From Alphaproteobacteria bacterium (lineage in GTDB: Bacteria > Pseudomonadota > Alphaproteobacteria > Rhodospirillales > Casp-alpha2), in assembly GCA_014382345.1 (NCBI GenBank), contig JACNJX010000044.1, positions 1 through 64,000 of the forward strand: DNA of 64,000 nt. The letters run 5' to 3'. Position 1 is the first letter of the stretch. Each line of letters begins with the position of its first letter. The notes under the pieces are model-generated. The model saw nothing but the letters and a program-made list of their open reading frames with translations, searched no databases and was not told the DNA's origin. The position numbers and the translations under genes were made by a program. This document shows, piece by piece, positions 51,427 to 60,274 of the stretch.

Positions 51427-52086
51427 ATGAAAATCGAACGGCGAAAAACCGACAGGCGGGAACATACCGGAATCCGTGCCGATTTGGCGCGGCTTTCACA
51501 CTTGCCGGAAAGCCCGGGCCGGGTGTGCGGACCGGATTGCCGGACGGTGTGCCCAATCTGTTCGCTGACGTCCTGCACGTGCCAGTGTTCCCGCGACTGC
51601 CCCGACATTCCCCATCAGATGACGTCGGACCCCAATTTCCCCATTGAAAGCGGGATCGCGCCGCTGGTCTTCGAATTGGAGCAATTGGGCGTGTTCGAGC
51701 CCTGCTGGTCGTGCGAAGGGCACAACGATGCAAGCGGGGCTTTATGGAAAATTCCCCGGGTTTGGTTCTATTGCGATTCGGTCGTCCAGGTGCGTCTGCT
51801 GTCGGATGTCCTGAAAAACCTGAAGATCGATGAAATGACTATCGCCCCGTGGCAGGTGCGGTTGACGTTTTCCAATGAGGACAACCCATTGACGACGTTT
51901 TCCATCAGGCCCGATATCGGCCCCAATGACAGCTATGCCCTTGAGAAATTGCAGGGCGATATCCGGGCGATAACGCAATTCCTGCGCCCGATGATGCTCA
52001 AAGGCGCAAGCCAGCTCGCCGCCTTCCTGGATTCCGACTCGGACTCTGCCGTTGAAGATTCGAACCAGGTCCAAAGTTCCACTTGA
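51427..52086 (+). CDS. Cysteine-rich protein of unknown function
   Basis: A 219-residue soluble protein. A basic start (MKIERRKTDRREHTGIRADL) is followed by eight cysteines within 25 residues (C34, 38, 42, 45, 50, 52, 54, 58), then a second small cluster CWSCEGH (C93, C96, H99), and a C-terminal alpha/beta region without cysteines after about 120 (VQVRLLSDVLKNLKIDEMTI, then LEKLQGDIRAITQFLRPMML). The spacing suggests metal or Fe-S binding, but I do not recognise the family. The ATG has GAGAAGG upstream. The frame extends 35 codons further without a better start. Confidence 0.65.
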   Translation: MKIERRKTDRREHTGIRADLARLSHLPESPGRVCGPDCRTVCPICSLTSCTCQCSRDCPDIPHQMTSDPNFPIESGIAPLVFELEQLGVFEPCWSCEGHNDASGALWKIPRVWFYCDSVVQVRLLSDVLKNLKIDEMTIAPWQVRLTFSNEDNPLTTFSIRPDIGPNDSYALEKLQGDIRAITQFLRPMMLKGASQLAAFLDSDSDSAVEDSNQVQSST

Positions 52087-52294
52087 TAACGTGACCGCCA
52101 CCGAAACGTTCCCTGTCATTGCCGGAATAACGTGCTTAAGGACCATGGCGGCATGGTTTAATGCCTGACTTGGCGCCGCATTTCGTCAACCGCCTCCAAC
52201 ACAACTCGCTGGCCGGCCTTTTCCTAATGGGATGCTTTTTCTCCGCCAAGGGGGTATACGGGGGGACCTGAACGAACTCTGGAATACCTGATCT

Positions 52295-53275
52295 ATGACT
52301 GTCTTGGTTACCGGCGCCGCCGGTTTTATCGGTTTTCACACGTCGCGCACGCTTCTGAAACGGGGCGATAAGGTTGTCGGCGTCGATAGCCTCAACGATT
52401 ACTATGACGTTACGCTTAAACAGGCGCGCCTCGACGTGCTGGGCGAAATGGAGGGCTTCACCTTCGAGCAGTTGGACGTGGCCGACCGCCAGGCGGTGGG
52501 AGACCTGATCGCCAGGCACGGCGACACCACCCGCGTCGTGCACCTGGCGTCACAGGCCGGCGTGCGCCATTCGCTGATCGACCCGTTCGCCTATACCCAC
52601 GCCAACGTCGAAGGCCATCTGGTGCTTATGGAAACCTGCCGCACGCTGGCGCGGCTCGATCATTTCGTTTACGCGTCGTCCAGTTCCGTTTACGGGGCCA
52701 ACACCAAGCTGCCGTTCTCCATCCAGGACCCGGTCGACACGCCGTTGTCGGTCTATGCGGCGACCAAGCGGTCGATGGAACTGCTGTCGCATTCCTATGC
52801 TCACATTTACGCCATGCCGCTGACCGGGCTTCGCTTCTTTACCGTTTACGGGCCGTGGGGACGGCCCGACATGGCAGCGATGATCTTTATCCGCAAAATC
52901 CTGGCCGGAGAGCCGATCCCGGTGTTCAACAATGGCGATATGCGGCGCGATTTCACCTATATCGACGACATCGTCGCCGGCGTGCTGGCGGTCCTCGACA
53001 AGCCGCCTGTTTCCGAAGAGGGCAAGGCGCCGTGCCGTGTCTACAACATCGGCAATAACCAGTCCGAACCGCTGATGCGCTATATCTCGTTGCTGGAAGA
53101 GGCTTTGGGCAAAAAGGCGGAGATCGACTTTCAGCCCCTGCAACCCGGCGACGTGCCGGAAACCGCCGCCGACATCACCGAAACACAGCGCGATTTCGGC
53201 TTCGAGCCGAAGACCGGCATCGACGAAGGTCTGCCCCGGCTGGTGGACTGGTACCGGGACTATTACGGGGCCTGA
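52295..53275 (+). CDS. NAD-dependent sugar epimerase (UDP-glucuronate 4-epimerase type)
   Basis: A 326-residue short-chain dehydrogenase of the epimerase class. The NAD motif is VLVTGAAGFIGFHTSRTLLK, followed by VDSLNDYYDVTLKQARLD, the Ser-Tyr-Lys catalytic set (YASSSSVYGANTKLPFS and VYAATKRSMELLSHSYAHIY) and GLRFFTVYGPWGRPDMAAMI. The NDYYD and WGRPDMA segments are typical of UDP-glucuronate 4-epimerases making UDP-galacturonate for surface polysaccharides. Substrate specificity is inferred. EamA transporter follows after 17 bp. Confidence 0.88.
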   Translation: MTVLVTGAAGFIGFHTSRTLLKRGDKVVGVDSLNDYYDVTLKQARLDVLGEMEGFTFEQLDVADRQAVGDLIARHGDTTRVVHLASQAGVRHSLIDPFAYTHANVEGHLVLMETCRTLARLDHFVYASSSSVYGANTKLPFSIQDPVDTPLSVYAATKRSMELLSHSYAHIYAMPLTGLRFFTVYGPWGRPDMAAMIFIRKILAGEPIPVFNNGDMRRDFTYIDDIVAGVLAVLDKPPVSEEGKAPCRVYNIGNNQSEPLMRYISLLEEALGKKAEIDFQPLQPGDVPETAADITETQRDFGFEPKTGIDEGLPRLVDWYRDYYGA

Positions 53276-53292
53276 GGGGCCCGGTTCTCAAA

Positions 53293-54174
53293 ATGCTTCG
53301 TCATTCCCTAATGCTGTTCGTTCTGGCGGTGGTCTGGAGCGGTTCGTTCCCGGCCATCAAGGTCGGCGTCGAAACCATCCCGCCGTTGACCCTGACCGCC
53401 GGGCGGATCCTGATCGCCGCCCTGGTGTTGACGGCGTTCACCTTTATCCGGGGCGACGGACTGCCGCGCGTGCGCCGGGTCTGGGTCTATTGTTTGCTGA
53501 TTGGCATTCTCGGCAACGGATTGCCGTTCACCCTGATCAACTGGGGCGAGGAATACGTCGATAGCGGCCAGGCCGCCATCCTGATGGCGGTGATGCCGCT
53601 TGTGACCATCGTGCTGGCGCACTTCTTCACCAAAGGTGACCGCTTGTCGCCGCTTAAGGTGATGGGCGTTGTTATCGGCTTCACCGGGGTCGTGGTTCTG
53701 GTCGGGCCGGAAGCGGTCAAAGGGCTGGGCGGCGATGTCTGGCGGCAACTGGCGATTTCCGGCGGCGCGGTCTGTTATTCGTTGACCGTGATCCTGACCC
53801 GCAACATGCCGCCGTCGCCGTTGATTGCGCGCTCCGCCGGTGTGGTGATCATGGGCGCCCTGGTGATGACGCCCGCCGCCCTGATCGTGGATCGGCCCTG
53901 GGCCCTGGAGCCAAACACCGACGGCCTGTTGGCGATGGTTTTCTTAGGGCTTTTCCCGACGGCGTTGGCGACCATCGTGCTGTTCCATCTGGTGCAGCTT
54001 CGCGGCGCCAGCTTCGTCGCCTATTCCAATTACCTGATTCCGGTGTTCGCCGTAATGTGGGGGGCGGCATTCCTGGACGAGGCCCTGTCGCCACAGACCG
54101 GAACGGCGCTGCTGGTGATCCTGGCGGGCCTGGTGCTGACGCAGGTGCGCAAGCGGCCTTCCAGCGGTTCTTAG
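53293..54174 (+). CDS. EamA/DMT-family membrane transporter
   Basis: A 293-residue protein with about ten membrane helices in two EamA repeats (first SLMLFVLAVVWSGSFPAIKV, with PFTLINWGEEYVDSGQAAIL; second LAISGGAVCYSLTVILTRNM, with ASFVAYSNYLIPVFAVMWGA). Drug/metabolite exporter superfamily; substrate cannot be told. Close downstream of the epimerase gene. Its stop codon overlaps that of the convergent acyl-CoA ligase. Confidence 0.9.
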   Translation: MLRHSLMLFVLAVVWSGSFPAIKVGVETIPPLTLTAGRILIAALVLTAFTFIRGDGLPRVRRVWVYCLLIGILGNGLPFTLINWGEEYVDSGQAAILMAVMPLVTIVLAHFFTKGDRLSPLKVMGVVIGFTGVVVLVGPEAVKGLGGDVWRQLAISGGAVCYSLTVILTRNMPPSPLIARSAGVVIMGALVMTPAALIVDRPWALEPNTDGLLAMVFLGLFPTALATIVLFHLVQLRGASFVAYSNYLIPVFAVMWGAAFLDEALSPQTGTALLVILAGLVLTQVRKRPSSGS

Positions 54175-55913
54175 CCGTAGAGCACTTCCAGCGCCTCGCC
54201 ATAAAGACTCAGAATCTTGTGGCGGCGGATTTTCATGGTCGGGGTCATCAATTCGTTTTCGACGGAAAAGGCTTCATCGGCGAGGATGAAGCGGCGCACC
54301 TTTTCGATGTTGGAAAGCGACGCGTTGACCCTTTCCAGCACCGGAACCAGAGCCTTTTCGGCATCCGCGCCCTGCGCTGCCAGCCAATCCGCATCCGCCA
54401 CCAGTACGGCGACGAGATGCGGGTGGCGGTCGCCGTAAACCATGGCCTGGGCGATCTCCGGCTCGATGGTGAGGATGTTTTCGACCCGTTGCGGCGAGAC
54501 GTTGTCGCCGCCGGAATTGACGATAATGTCCTTCTTGCGGTCGGTGATCTGCAAATGCCCGTCTTCGTCGATCAGGCCGATGTCGCCGGTGTGCACCCAG
54601 CCGTCGCGGATCGCCTCGTTGGTCGCCTCTTGGTTGTTCCAGTATCCCTGCATAACCAGGTCGCCGCGCGCCAGGATTTCACCGTCGTCGGCGATTTTGA
54701 CCTCGACGTCCTTCAACGGCGGCCCGACGGTGTGCAGCTTCATGTCGCCGGGCCGGTTGACGCTGATCACCGGCGACGTTTCCGTCTGCCCGTATCCCTG
54801 GAGAATTTGCAGTCCAAGCGCCGTAAAGAACATTCCGATATCCGGGTTCAGCGGTGCGCCGCCGGACACCAGGGCCTTCAGCCGCCCGCCGAAGCGTGCG
54901 CGCACTTTGTCGCGGACCAGCTTGTCGAGAAGCCTGTCGGTGATGTGATCGACGATGCCAAGGCCGGCCGGGTTTTGGTATCGCCGGGTACCCAGTTCGA
55001 TTGTCTTCAGGAACATTTTTTCCTTCAAGCCGCCCGCCTTGCGCACGCCTGCCGAAATGCGCTGATGCAGCGTTTCGTAAAGCCTGGGCACGGCGGACAT
55101 GATGGTTGGCCTGGCCTCGATCATGTCGGAGGACAGGGTATCGACTCCCTGGGCGTAGTAGATTTCCGCGCCAATGGTCATCGGGAAGAAATGCCCGACC
55201 ATGTGTTCGTAGGAATGGCTGAGCGGCAGGAACGACAGAAAGACTTCATTGCTTAAGCCCAGTTCCACCAACCGCTCCCGCGCGCCGTCACAATTGGACA
55301 GGAGATTGCGGTGGCTGAGCATGACGCCCTTCGGCAGGCCCCCGGTGCCGGAGGTGTAGATGATACACGCCGTATCGTCGCTTGCCGCACGATTGGCCAT
55401 TTCGATGATATTGGCATGGCCCTGCTGGCCCTGTTCGATGACGTCGTCCATATGCAGAACCCGGAGGCTGAGCTCTTGGGAGAATTCGGGCGGGTCCATG
55501 GCGATGATGAATTTCAGCTCCGGGGCATTCAGGGTGGCGGGCAGCAACTGCTCAGCCAGTTTCCGGGTCGACACGATGGCGCCCTTCGCTCCGCTGTCGT
55601 GCAGGATGTGCAGGTGGTCGTTGGTGGTGTTGGTGGTGTAGGCGGGGACCGTGATGGCCCCGATGGACATGATCGCCATGTCGGCGACCAGCCAGGCCGG
55701 GCGGTTTTCCGCTACCAGCATCACCCGGTCGCCTTTTTCCACGCCTTGCGCCAGTAGGCCGCGCGCCAGCGGCGTGATGCGGGCCGCGGTATCGCCCCAG
55801 CTCAGCGGCTTATAGTCTCCACCGCGCTTCGCCCACAGGAACGGCCGGTCGCCCAATCGGCCTACCTGATCGAAAAACATGGCTGGAAGGCTGGTCCAGT
55901 CGCGCTCGCTCAT
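54171..55913 (-). CDS. Long-chain fatty-acid-CoA ligase (AMP-binding)
   Basis: A 580-residue acyl-adenylate enzyme. Signatures are the P-loop (IIYTSGTGGLPKGVMLSHRN), QILQGYGQTETSPVISVNRP, GWVHTGDIGLIDEDGHLQIT and DRKKDIIVNSGGDNVSPQRV. It resembles the FadD15-like group of long-chain ligases. I placed the start at ATG 55913 (MSERDWTSLPAMFFDQVGRL), where similarity begins; the frame is open 78 codons upstream. Divergent from the M3 peptidase gene. Confidence 0.92.
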   Translation of the reverse strand: MSERDWTSLPAMFFDQVGRLGDRPFLWAKRGGDYKPLSWGDTAARITPLARGLLAQGVEKGDRVMLVAENRPAWLVADMAIMSIGAITVPAYTTNTTNDHLHILHDSGAKGAIVSTRKLAEQLLPATLNAPELKFIIAMDPPEFSQELSLRVLHMDDVIEQGQQGHANIIEMANRAASDDTACIIYTSGTGGLPKGVMLSHRNLLSNCDGARERLVELGLSNEVFLSFLPLSHSYEHMVGHFFPMTIGAEIYYAQGVDTLSSDMIEARPTIMSAVPRLYETLHQRISAGVRKAGGLKEKMFLKTIELGTRRYQNPAGLGIVDHITDRLLDKLVRDKVRARFGGRLKALVSGGAPLNPDIGMFFTALGLQILQGYGQTETSPVISVNRPGDMKLHTVGPPLKDVEVKIADDGEILARGDLVMQGYWNNQEATNEAIRDGWVHTGDIGLIDEDGHLQITDRKKDIIVNSGGDNVSPQRVENILTIEPEIAQAMVYGDRHPHLVAVLVADADWLAAQGADAEKALVPVLERVNASLSNIEKVRRFILADEAFSVENELMTPTMKIRRHKILSLYGEALEVLYG

Positions 55914-56029
55914 CTTCGTCTTTCCCTCCCGTCGTAGAGGTCTATCATTGACGTTGCCGTTGGCGATTTCCACCATTATATGCATTCTCATGACCATCGC
56001 CTGGTCCCAAGAAAAACAAAGGATTACCA

Positions 56030-57832
56030 ATGCCCAAACCGAAGGCAAAAAAAACCGACCTGCCCCGCTGGAATCTGAATGACCTCTATGCCGGACCGAA
56101 GTCGGCGAAGCTGAAGGCGGACCTCGCCTGGACGGAGGCGGAATCAAAAAAATTCCGCAAGGCCTATGAGGGCAGGCTGAAGGGGCTGGACGGGCAGGGG
56201 CTGGGCCGCGCCATCGCCCGATATGAGAAAATCGCCGAGCGCATCGGCAAGATCATGAGCTACGGGCACCTGCTGCACGCCACCAACATGAGCGACACCG
56301 CCGTCAGCGTCTTTTTCCAGACCCTGCAGGAACGGGTGACGGACATCTCGACCGAAACCCTGTTCTTTAGCCTGGAACTCAACCGCATCGGCGATGGCGT
56401 CCTGAAGCGCCAGCTCAAGCATCCCAAGTCCGCCCACTACGCGCCTTGGGTCCGCGATGTCCGGGTGTTCCGCGACCATCAGCTGTCTGACGAGGCGGAG
56501 AAGCTTCTGCATGAAAAGTCCCTGACCAGCCACAACGCCTGGATCCGGTTGTTCGGGGAGACCATGGCCGATATCCGGTTTTCCGTCGAAAAGCCGGGAA
56601 AAGGAAAACGCATCAAGGAAATGACGCTCGCCGATACGCTCAACATGTTGTCGGACAAAAAGCCCGCCGTCCGCAAACAGGCGGCGAAGGCGCTGAATGC
56701 CGGGCTTGGCAAAAACATCCGCACCTTCACCCTGATCACCAACACCCTGGCCAAGGACAAGGAGATCGAGGATCAGTGGCGGCGCTATCCGGAGCCGCAG
56801 TCCTACCGCAACCTGTCCAATCAGGTCGAAGACGAGGTCGTCGCCGCCCTGGTTGGTTCCGTGCGAAAGAACTACACCAACCTGTCGCACCGCTATTACA
56901 AGCTGAAGGCCAAATGGTTCGGCGTGCGCCAGCTCAACACCTGGGACCGCAACGCGCCGCTGCCGGAAGATTCCGACCGCCGCTTTTCGTGGGACGAGGC
57001 AAAATCCACGGTGCTGTCGGCCTATGGCGGGTTCGCGCCGGAGATGGCGTCCATCGCCAAGCAGTTCTTCGACAAACGCTGGATCGATGCGCCGCCCGAG
57101 GCAGGCAAGGATTCCGGGGCTTTTTCCCATTCCACGGTGCCGTCCGTGCACCCCTACGTAATGATGAATTTCCACGGCAAGGCGCGTGACGTGATGACCC
57201 TGGCCCACGAGTTGGGCCACGGTGTGCATCAGGTGCTGGCCGCCAAGCAGGGCGCGTTGATGAGCGACACGCCGCTGACGCTGGCGGAAACGGCGTCGGT
57301 GTTCGGCGAAATGCTGACCTTCCGTAAAATGCTGGAAACCGAGAAAAGCGCCAAGCGGCGGCGCATCCTTCTGGCCGGTAAGGTCGAGGACATGATGAAC
57401 ACGGTGATCCGCCAGATCGCTTTTCACTGCTTCGAGGAACAGGTCCATTCCGAGCGCCCGAAGGGCGAGCTCAGCGCCGACCGGCTGGGCAAAATCTGGA
57501 TGCAGGTGCAACGCGAAAGCCTGGGGCCGGCCTTCAAGTTCGATGACGAATACCGGCATTTCTGGGCCTACATCCCGCACTTCCTGCACGCACCGTTTTA
57601 CGTCTACGCCTATGCCTTCGGCGACTGTCTGGTGAATTCACTCTATGACGTGTTCCAGTCCGGGCATCCGGGGTTTGAGAAAAAGTATTTCGACATGCTG
57701 AAGGCCGGCGGCACGCTTCGCCACAAGGAGCTGTTGGCGCCGTTCGGACTGGATGCGTCCGACCCGGCGTTCTGGAACCGGGGCTTAAGCGTGATCTCCG
57801 GCTTTATCGACGAACTGGAAGAAACCCTGTGA
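56030..57832 (+). CDS. pepF: M3-family oligoendopeptidase (PepF type)
   Basis: A 600-residue cytoplasmic zinc metallopeptidase. The active site is VMTLAHELGHGVHQVLAAKQ, with the further zinc-binding glutamate in LTLAETASVFGEMLTFRKML. N-terminal helical domain (KTDLPRWNLNDLYAGPKSAK, then AWTEAESKKFRKAYEGRL) and C-terminal HFLHAPFYVYAYAFGDCLVN are typical of the PepF/oligoendopeptidase F group. Degrades short peptides. Standard length. Confidence 0.94.
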   Translation: MPKPKAKKTDLPRWNLNDLYAGPKSAKLKADLAWTEAESKKFRKAYEGRLKGLDGQGLGRAIARYEKIAERIGKIMSYGHLLHATNMSDTAVSVFFQTLQERVTDISTETLFFSLELNRIGDGVLKRQLKHPKSAHYAPWVRDVRVFRDHQLSDEAEKLLHEKSLTSHNAWIRLFGETMADIRFSVEKPGKGKRIKEMTLADTLNMLSDKKPAVRKQAAKALNAGLGKNIRTFTLITNTLAKDKEIEDQWRRYPEPQSYRNLSNQVEDEVVAALVGSVRKNYTNLSHRYYKLKAKWFGVRQLNTWDRNAPLPEDSDRRFSWDEAKSTVLSAYGGFAPEMASIAKQFFDKRWIDAPPEAGKDSGAFSHSTVPSVHPYVMMNFHGKARDVMTLAHELGHGVHQVLAAKQGALMSDTPLTLAETASVFGEMLTFRKMLETEKSAKRRRILLAGKVEDMMNTVIRQIAFHCFEEQVHSERPKGELSADRLGKIWMQVQRESLGPAFKFDDEYRHFWAYIPHFLHAPFYVYAYAFGDCLVNSLYDVFQSGHPGFEKKYFDMLKAGGTLRHKELLAPFGLDASDPAFWNRGLSVISGFIDELEETL

Positions 57833-57866
57833 CGGTCCCGTTCCCCCAACGCCTTAATACCCGGTC

Positions 57867-59204
57867 ATGAGCGAAGCCGACAACCTGTCCGGCCGGGTCA
57901 AACGCTACGCCAGAGTCGGTGCCAAGGTCGGCGGCTTCGCGGCGCGTCGCGCCTCCGGCCGCTTGTTCGGCATGGAACAGGACCGAAGCGGTCAGGCCGA
58001 GGCGCTCCATGCCATCCTGGGCGCGCTGAAGGGGCCGTTGATGAAGGTGGCGCAGATTTTGGCCACCGTGCCCGACGTGCTGCCGGAGGAATTCACCGCC
58101 GAGCTGGCCAAGCTGCAATCCAACGCGCCGTCCATGGGCTGGGCCTTCGTCAAGCGCCGCATGACGGGTGAGATGGGCCCGGACTGGCAGGACAAGTTCA
58201 AGTCCTTCGAGCAAGAGGCCGCCCGCGCCGCTTCGCTCGGTCAGGTGCACCGGGCGAAAGACCCGAAGGGCCGGGAGCTGGCCTGCAAAATCCAGTACCC
58301 GGACATGGCCTCCGTTGTCGAGGCCGACCTCAAGCAGTTGAAACTGGCCTTTGCCGTTTACCGGCGCTATGACCCGGCCATCGACACCAGCGAAATCCAC
58401 GTCGAACTGAGCGAACGCCTGCGCGAGGAACTGGATTACCGGCGCGAAGCCAAAAACATGCGGCTGTTCTCGGAAATGCTAAAGGCCGAGAAGGGGGTGC
58501 ATGTCCCCAGCCCGGTGGAAGGCCTGTGCACGGAGCGCTTGCTCAGCATGTCGTGGCTCGAGGGCGAGCCGCTGATGCAGTTCGTCGATGGACCGCTGGA
58601 GGACCGCAATGCGCTCGCCCGCAACATGTTCCAGGCCTGGTACGTGCCGTTTTACAATTACGGCGTCATTCACGGCGACCCGCATTTGGGCAATTACTCG
58701 GTGCGCCCGGACGCATCCGTAAACCTGATGGATTTCGGCTGTGTGCGGGTGTTCAAGCCCTCCTTCGTCGGCGGCGTCATCAATCTTTACAAAGCCATCC
58801 GCGACGACGACATGGACCTTGCCGTGCACGCCTACGAAACCTGGGGTTTCGAAGAGATGGACCGCGAGGTGATCGATATCCTCAACCAATGGGCCCGGTT
58901 CCTCTATGCGCCGCTGCTGGAGGATCGCGTCAAACCGATCCAGGACGACGGCGGCGTCATGTTTGGCGCCGGCGTCGCCGCCAAGGTGCACCGGGAACTG
59001 CGCGAAATCGGCGGCGTCACGCCGCCCCGGGAATTCGTGCTGATGGACCGCGCCGCCATCGGGCTGGGCAGCGTGTTCACTCACCTGAAAGCGGAAATCA
59101 ACTGGCACCGCATGTTCCACGACCTGGTGGACGACTTCGACGAAACCAAACTGGCCAAACGGCAGAAAAAGACGTTGGCAAGCTTTGATATTCCGCTGTC
59201 CTGA
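57867..59204 (+). CDS. ABC1/UbiB-like atypical kinase
   Basis: A 445-residue ABC1 (AarF/UbiB/ADCK) family protein. The family KxGQ motif appears as KGPLMKVAQILATVPDVLPE, with alanine for glycine. The alanine-rich loop is EAARAASLGQVHRAKDPKGR, the nucleotide lysine is in LACKIQYPDMASVVEADLKQ, the catalytic loop VIHGDPHLGNYSV and metal motif NLMDFGCVRVFKP. UbiB members support ubiquinone synthesis; whether this one does is not shown. It follows pepF by 34 bp. Confidence 0.88.
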   Translation: MSEADNLSGRVKRYARVGAKVGGFAARRASGRLFGMEQDRSGQAEALHAILGALKGPLMKVAQILATVPDVLPEEFTAELAKLQSNAPSMGWAFVKRRMTGEMGPDWQDKFKSFEQEAARAASLGQVHRAKDPKGRELACKIQYPDMASVVEADLKQLKLAFAVYRRYDPAIDTSEIHVELSERLREELDYRREAKNMRLFSEMLKAEKGVHVPSPVEGLCTERLLSMSWLEGEPLMQFVDGPLEDRNALARNMFQAWYVPFYNYGVIHGDPHLGNYSVRPDASVNLMDFGCVRVFKPSFVGGVINLYKAIRDDDMDLAVHAYETWGFEEMDREVIDILNQWARFLYAPLLEDRVKPIQDDGGVMFGAGVAAKVHRELREIGGVTPPREFVLMDRAAIGLGSVFTHLKAEINWHRMFHDLVDDFDETKLAKRQKKTLASFDIPLS

Positions 59205-59219
59205 CCTTAGGATATTTAA

Positions 59220-59792
59220 ATGTACATAGACGGCGAAAGCCTCGATAAAAAATTTTTCTCCAAGGACGATGTGGTGTTTCGCGAGGGCGACCCCGGCGAC
59301 GCCGCCTATATCGTCGAGACCGGTTCGGTCGGCATCTTCAAGGACGTCGAAGGCGAGGAGGTGCTGCTTGCCACCATGAACGACGGTGAGTTGTTTGGTG
59401 AAATGGCCATCATCGACGGTTCGCCACGTATGGCCCACGCCGTCGTGCTGGAAGACAGCGTCGTCATCGCCATCCCCCGCGCCGGGCTGGAAGCGACCTT
59501 GGCGAAACAGCCGGCGCTGGTGAAAACCCTGATCCGGATTCTGGTCGAAAACCTTCGCAACGTGCATGAAATTTATATGAAACGTCCGCGCAGCGTTACC
59601 GACTACTTCAACGCCATCGCCTTTCATAGCGGCGGGCTGGCCAGAAACCTGGAAACAAATCCAGATATCGATCCCTCCGGGGAAGGCCTGAAGCGGCTCA
59701 AGCTGATCGAGGAACAGTTGCAGGTTCTGCACGAGCAGGTTTCGTCCTACAAGGACCGGCGCGCCAGCGTGCTCGACGAGGCCGGGGAATAA
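59220..59792 (+). CDS. Cyclic-nucleotide-binding domain protein without HTH
   Basis: A 190-residue protein. Residues about 10-120 form a cNMP-binding beta roll (FFSKDDVVFREGDPGDAAYI, DGELFGEMAIIDGSPRMAHA, VVLEDSVVIAIPRAGLEATL). No Crp-type helix-turn-helix follows; the C-terminal part (about 125-190) is helical and ends in a coiled-coil stretch (RLKLIEEQLQVLHEQVSSYK). It may be a regulatory subunit or sensor acting through protein contacts. It is 15 bp after the ABC1 kinase gene, so the two are probably co-transcribed. Confidence 0.82.
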   Translation: MYIDGESLDKKFFSKDDVVFREGDPGDAAYIVETGSVGIFKDVEGEEVLLATMNDGELFGEMAIIDGSPRMAHAVVLEDSVVIAIPRAGLEATLAKQPALVKTLIRILVENLRNVHEIYMKRPRSVTDYFNAIAFHSGGLARNLETNPDIDPSGEGLKRLKLIEEQLQVLHEQVSSYKDRRASVLDEAGE

Positions 59793-59854
59793 AAGACACA
59801 TAACAAGTGTAAAAACGGTTTTCATGCCTGGGACGGAGCAATAGGATACCCCTT

Positions 59855-60250
59855 ATGAGCGACCCGGTTTTTCATGTTCTCCCGGCAGCCCCCGAACCTG
59901 TAGCCCCCTTCAGCCATGCGGTCGAGGCCGATGGCTGGGTTCAGTTGACGGGCCAGATGCCGACCGATCCGGATGATTCCACGAAACCGCTGCCCGAAGG
60001 CATCGAGGCGCAGACCCGGCGTGTCATGGATAATCTTGTGCTGGTTTTAGGCGAACTGGGCTTAGGGCTCGAGCACGTCATATCGGCCCGCGCCTTTCTG
60101 ACAAACTTCGAGCGCGACTACGCCACCATGAACGATGTCTATGCATCCTATTTTCCGGAAGACCGGCGTCCGGCCCGGACCTGCGTCGGCGTGACGGGCC
60201 TGGCCCGAGGCGCATTGGTCGAAATCGACATGATCGCCAAGCGGCCCTAG
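59855..60250 (+). CDS. RidA-family enamine/imine deaminase
   Basis: A 131-residue RidA/YjgF family protein. Marks: APEPVAPFSHAVEADGWVQL, TGQMPTDPDDSTKPLPEGIE, QTRRVMDNLVLVLGELGLGL and RPARTCVGVTGLARGALVEI, with the substrate-binding arginine and glutamate. The first 18 residues differ from classic RidA, so this may be a paralogous subgroup. It converges on the TPR-GT41 gene 24 bp away. Confidence 0.88.
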   Translation: MSDPVFHVLPAAPEPVAPFSHAVEADGWVQLTGQMPTDPDDSTKPLPEGIEAQTRRVMDNLVLVLGELGLGLEHVISARAFLTNFERDYATMNDVYASYFPEDRRPARTCVGVTGLARGALVEIDMIAKRP

Positions 60251-60274
60251 GCCGCTTTTCCCCGCAGCAAAACT

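Noticed and set aside
56144-57589. A 481-codon minus-strand frame inside pepF
   Set aside because: Antisense to an M3 peptidase with an intact zinc motif; no ribosome-binding site or recognisable protein.
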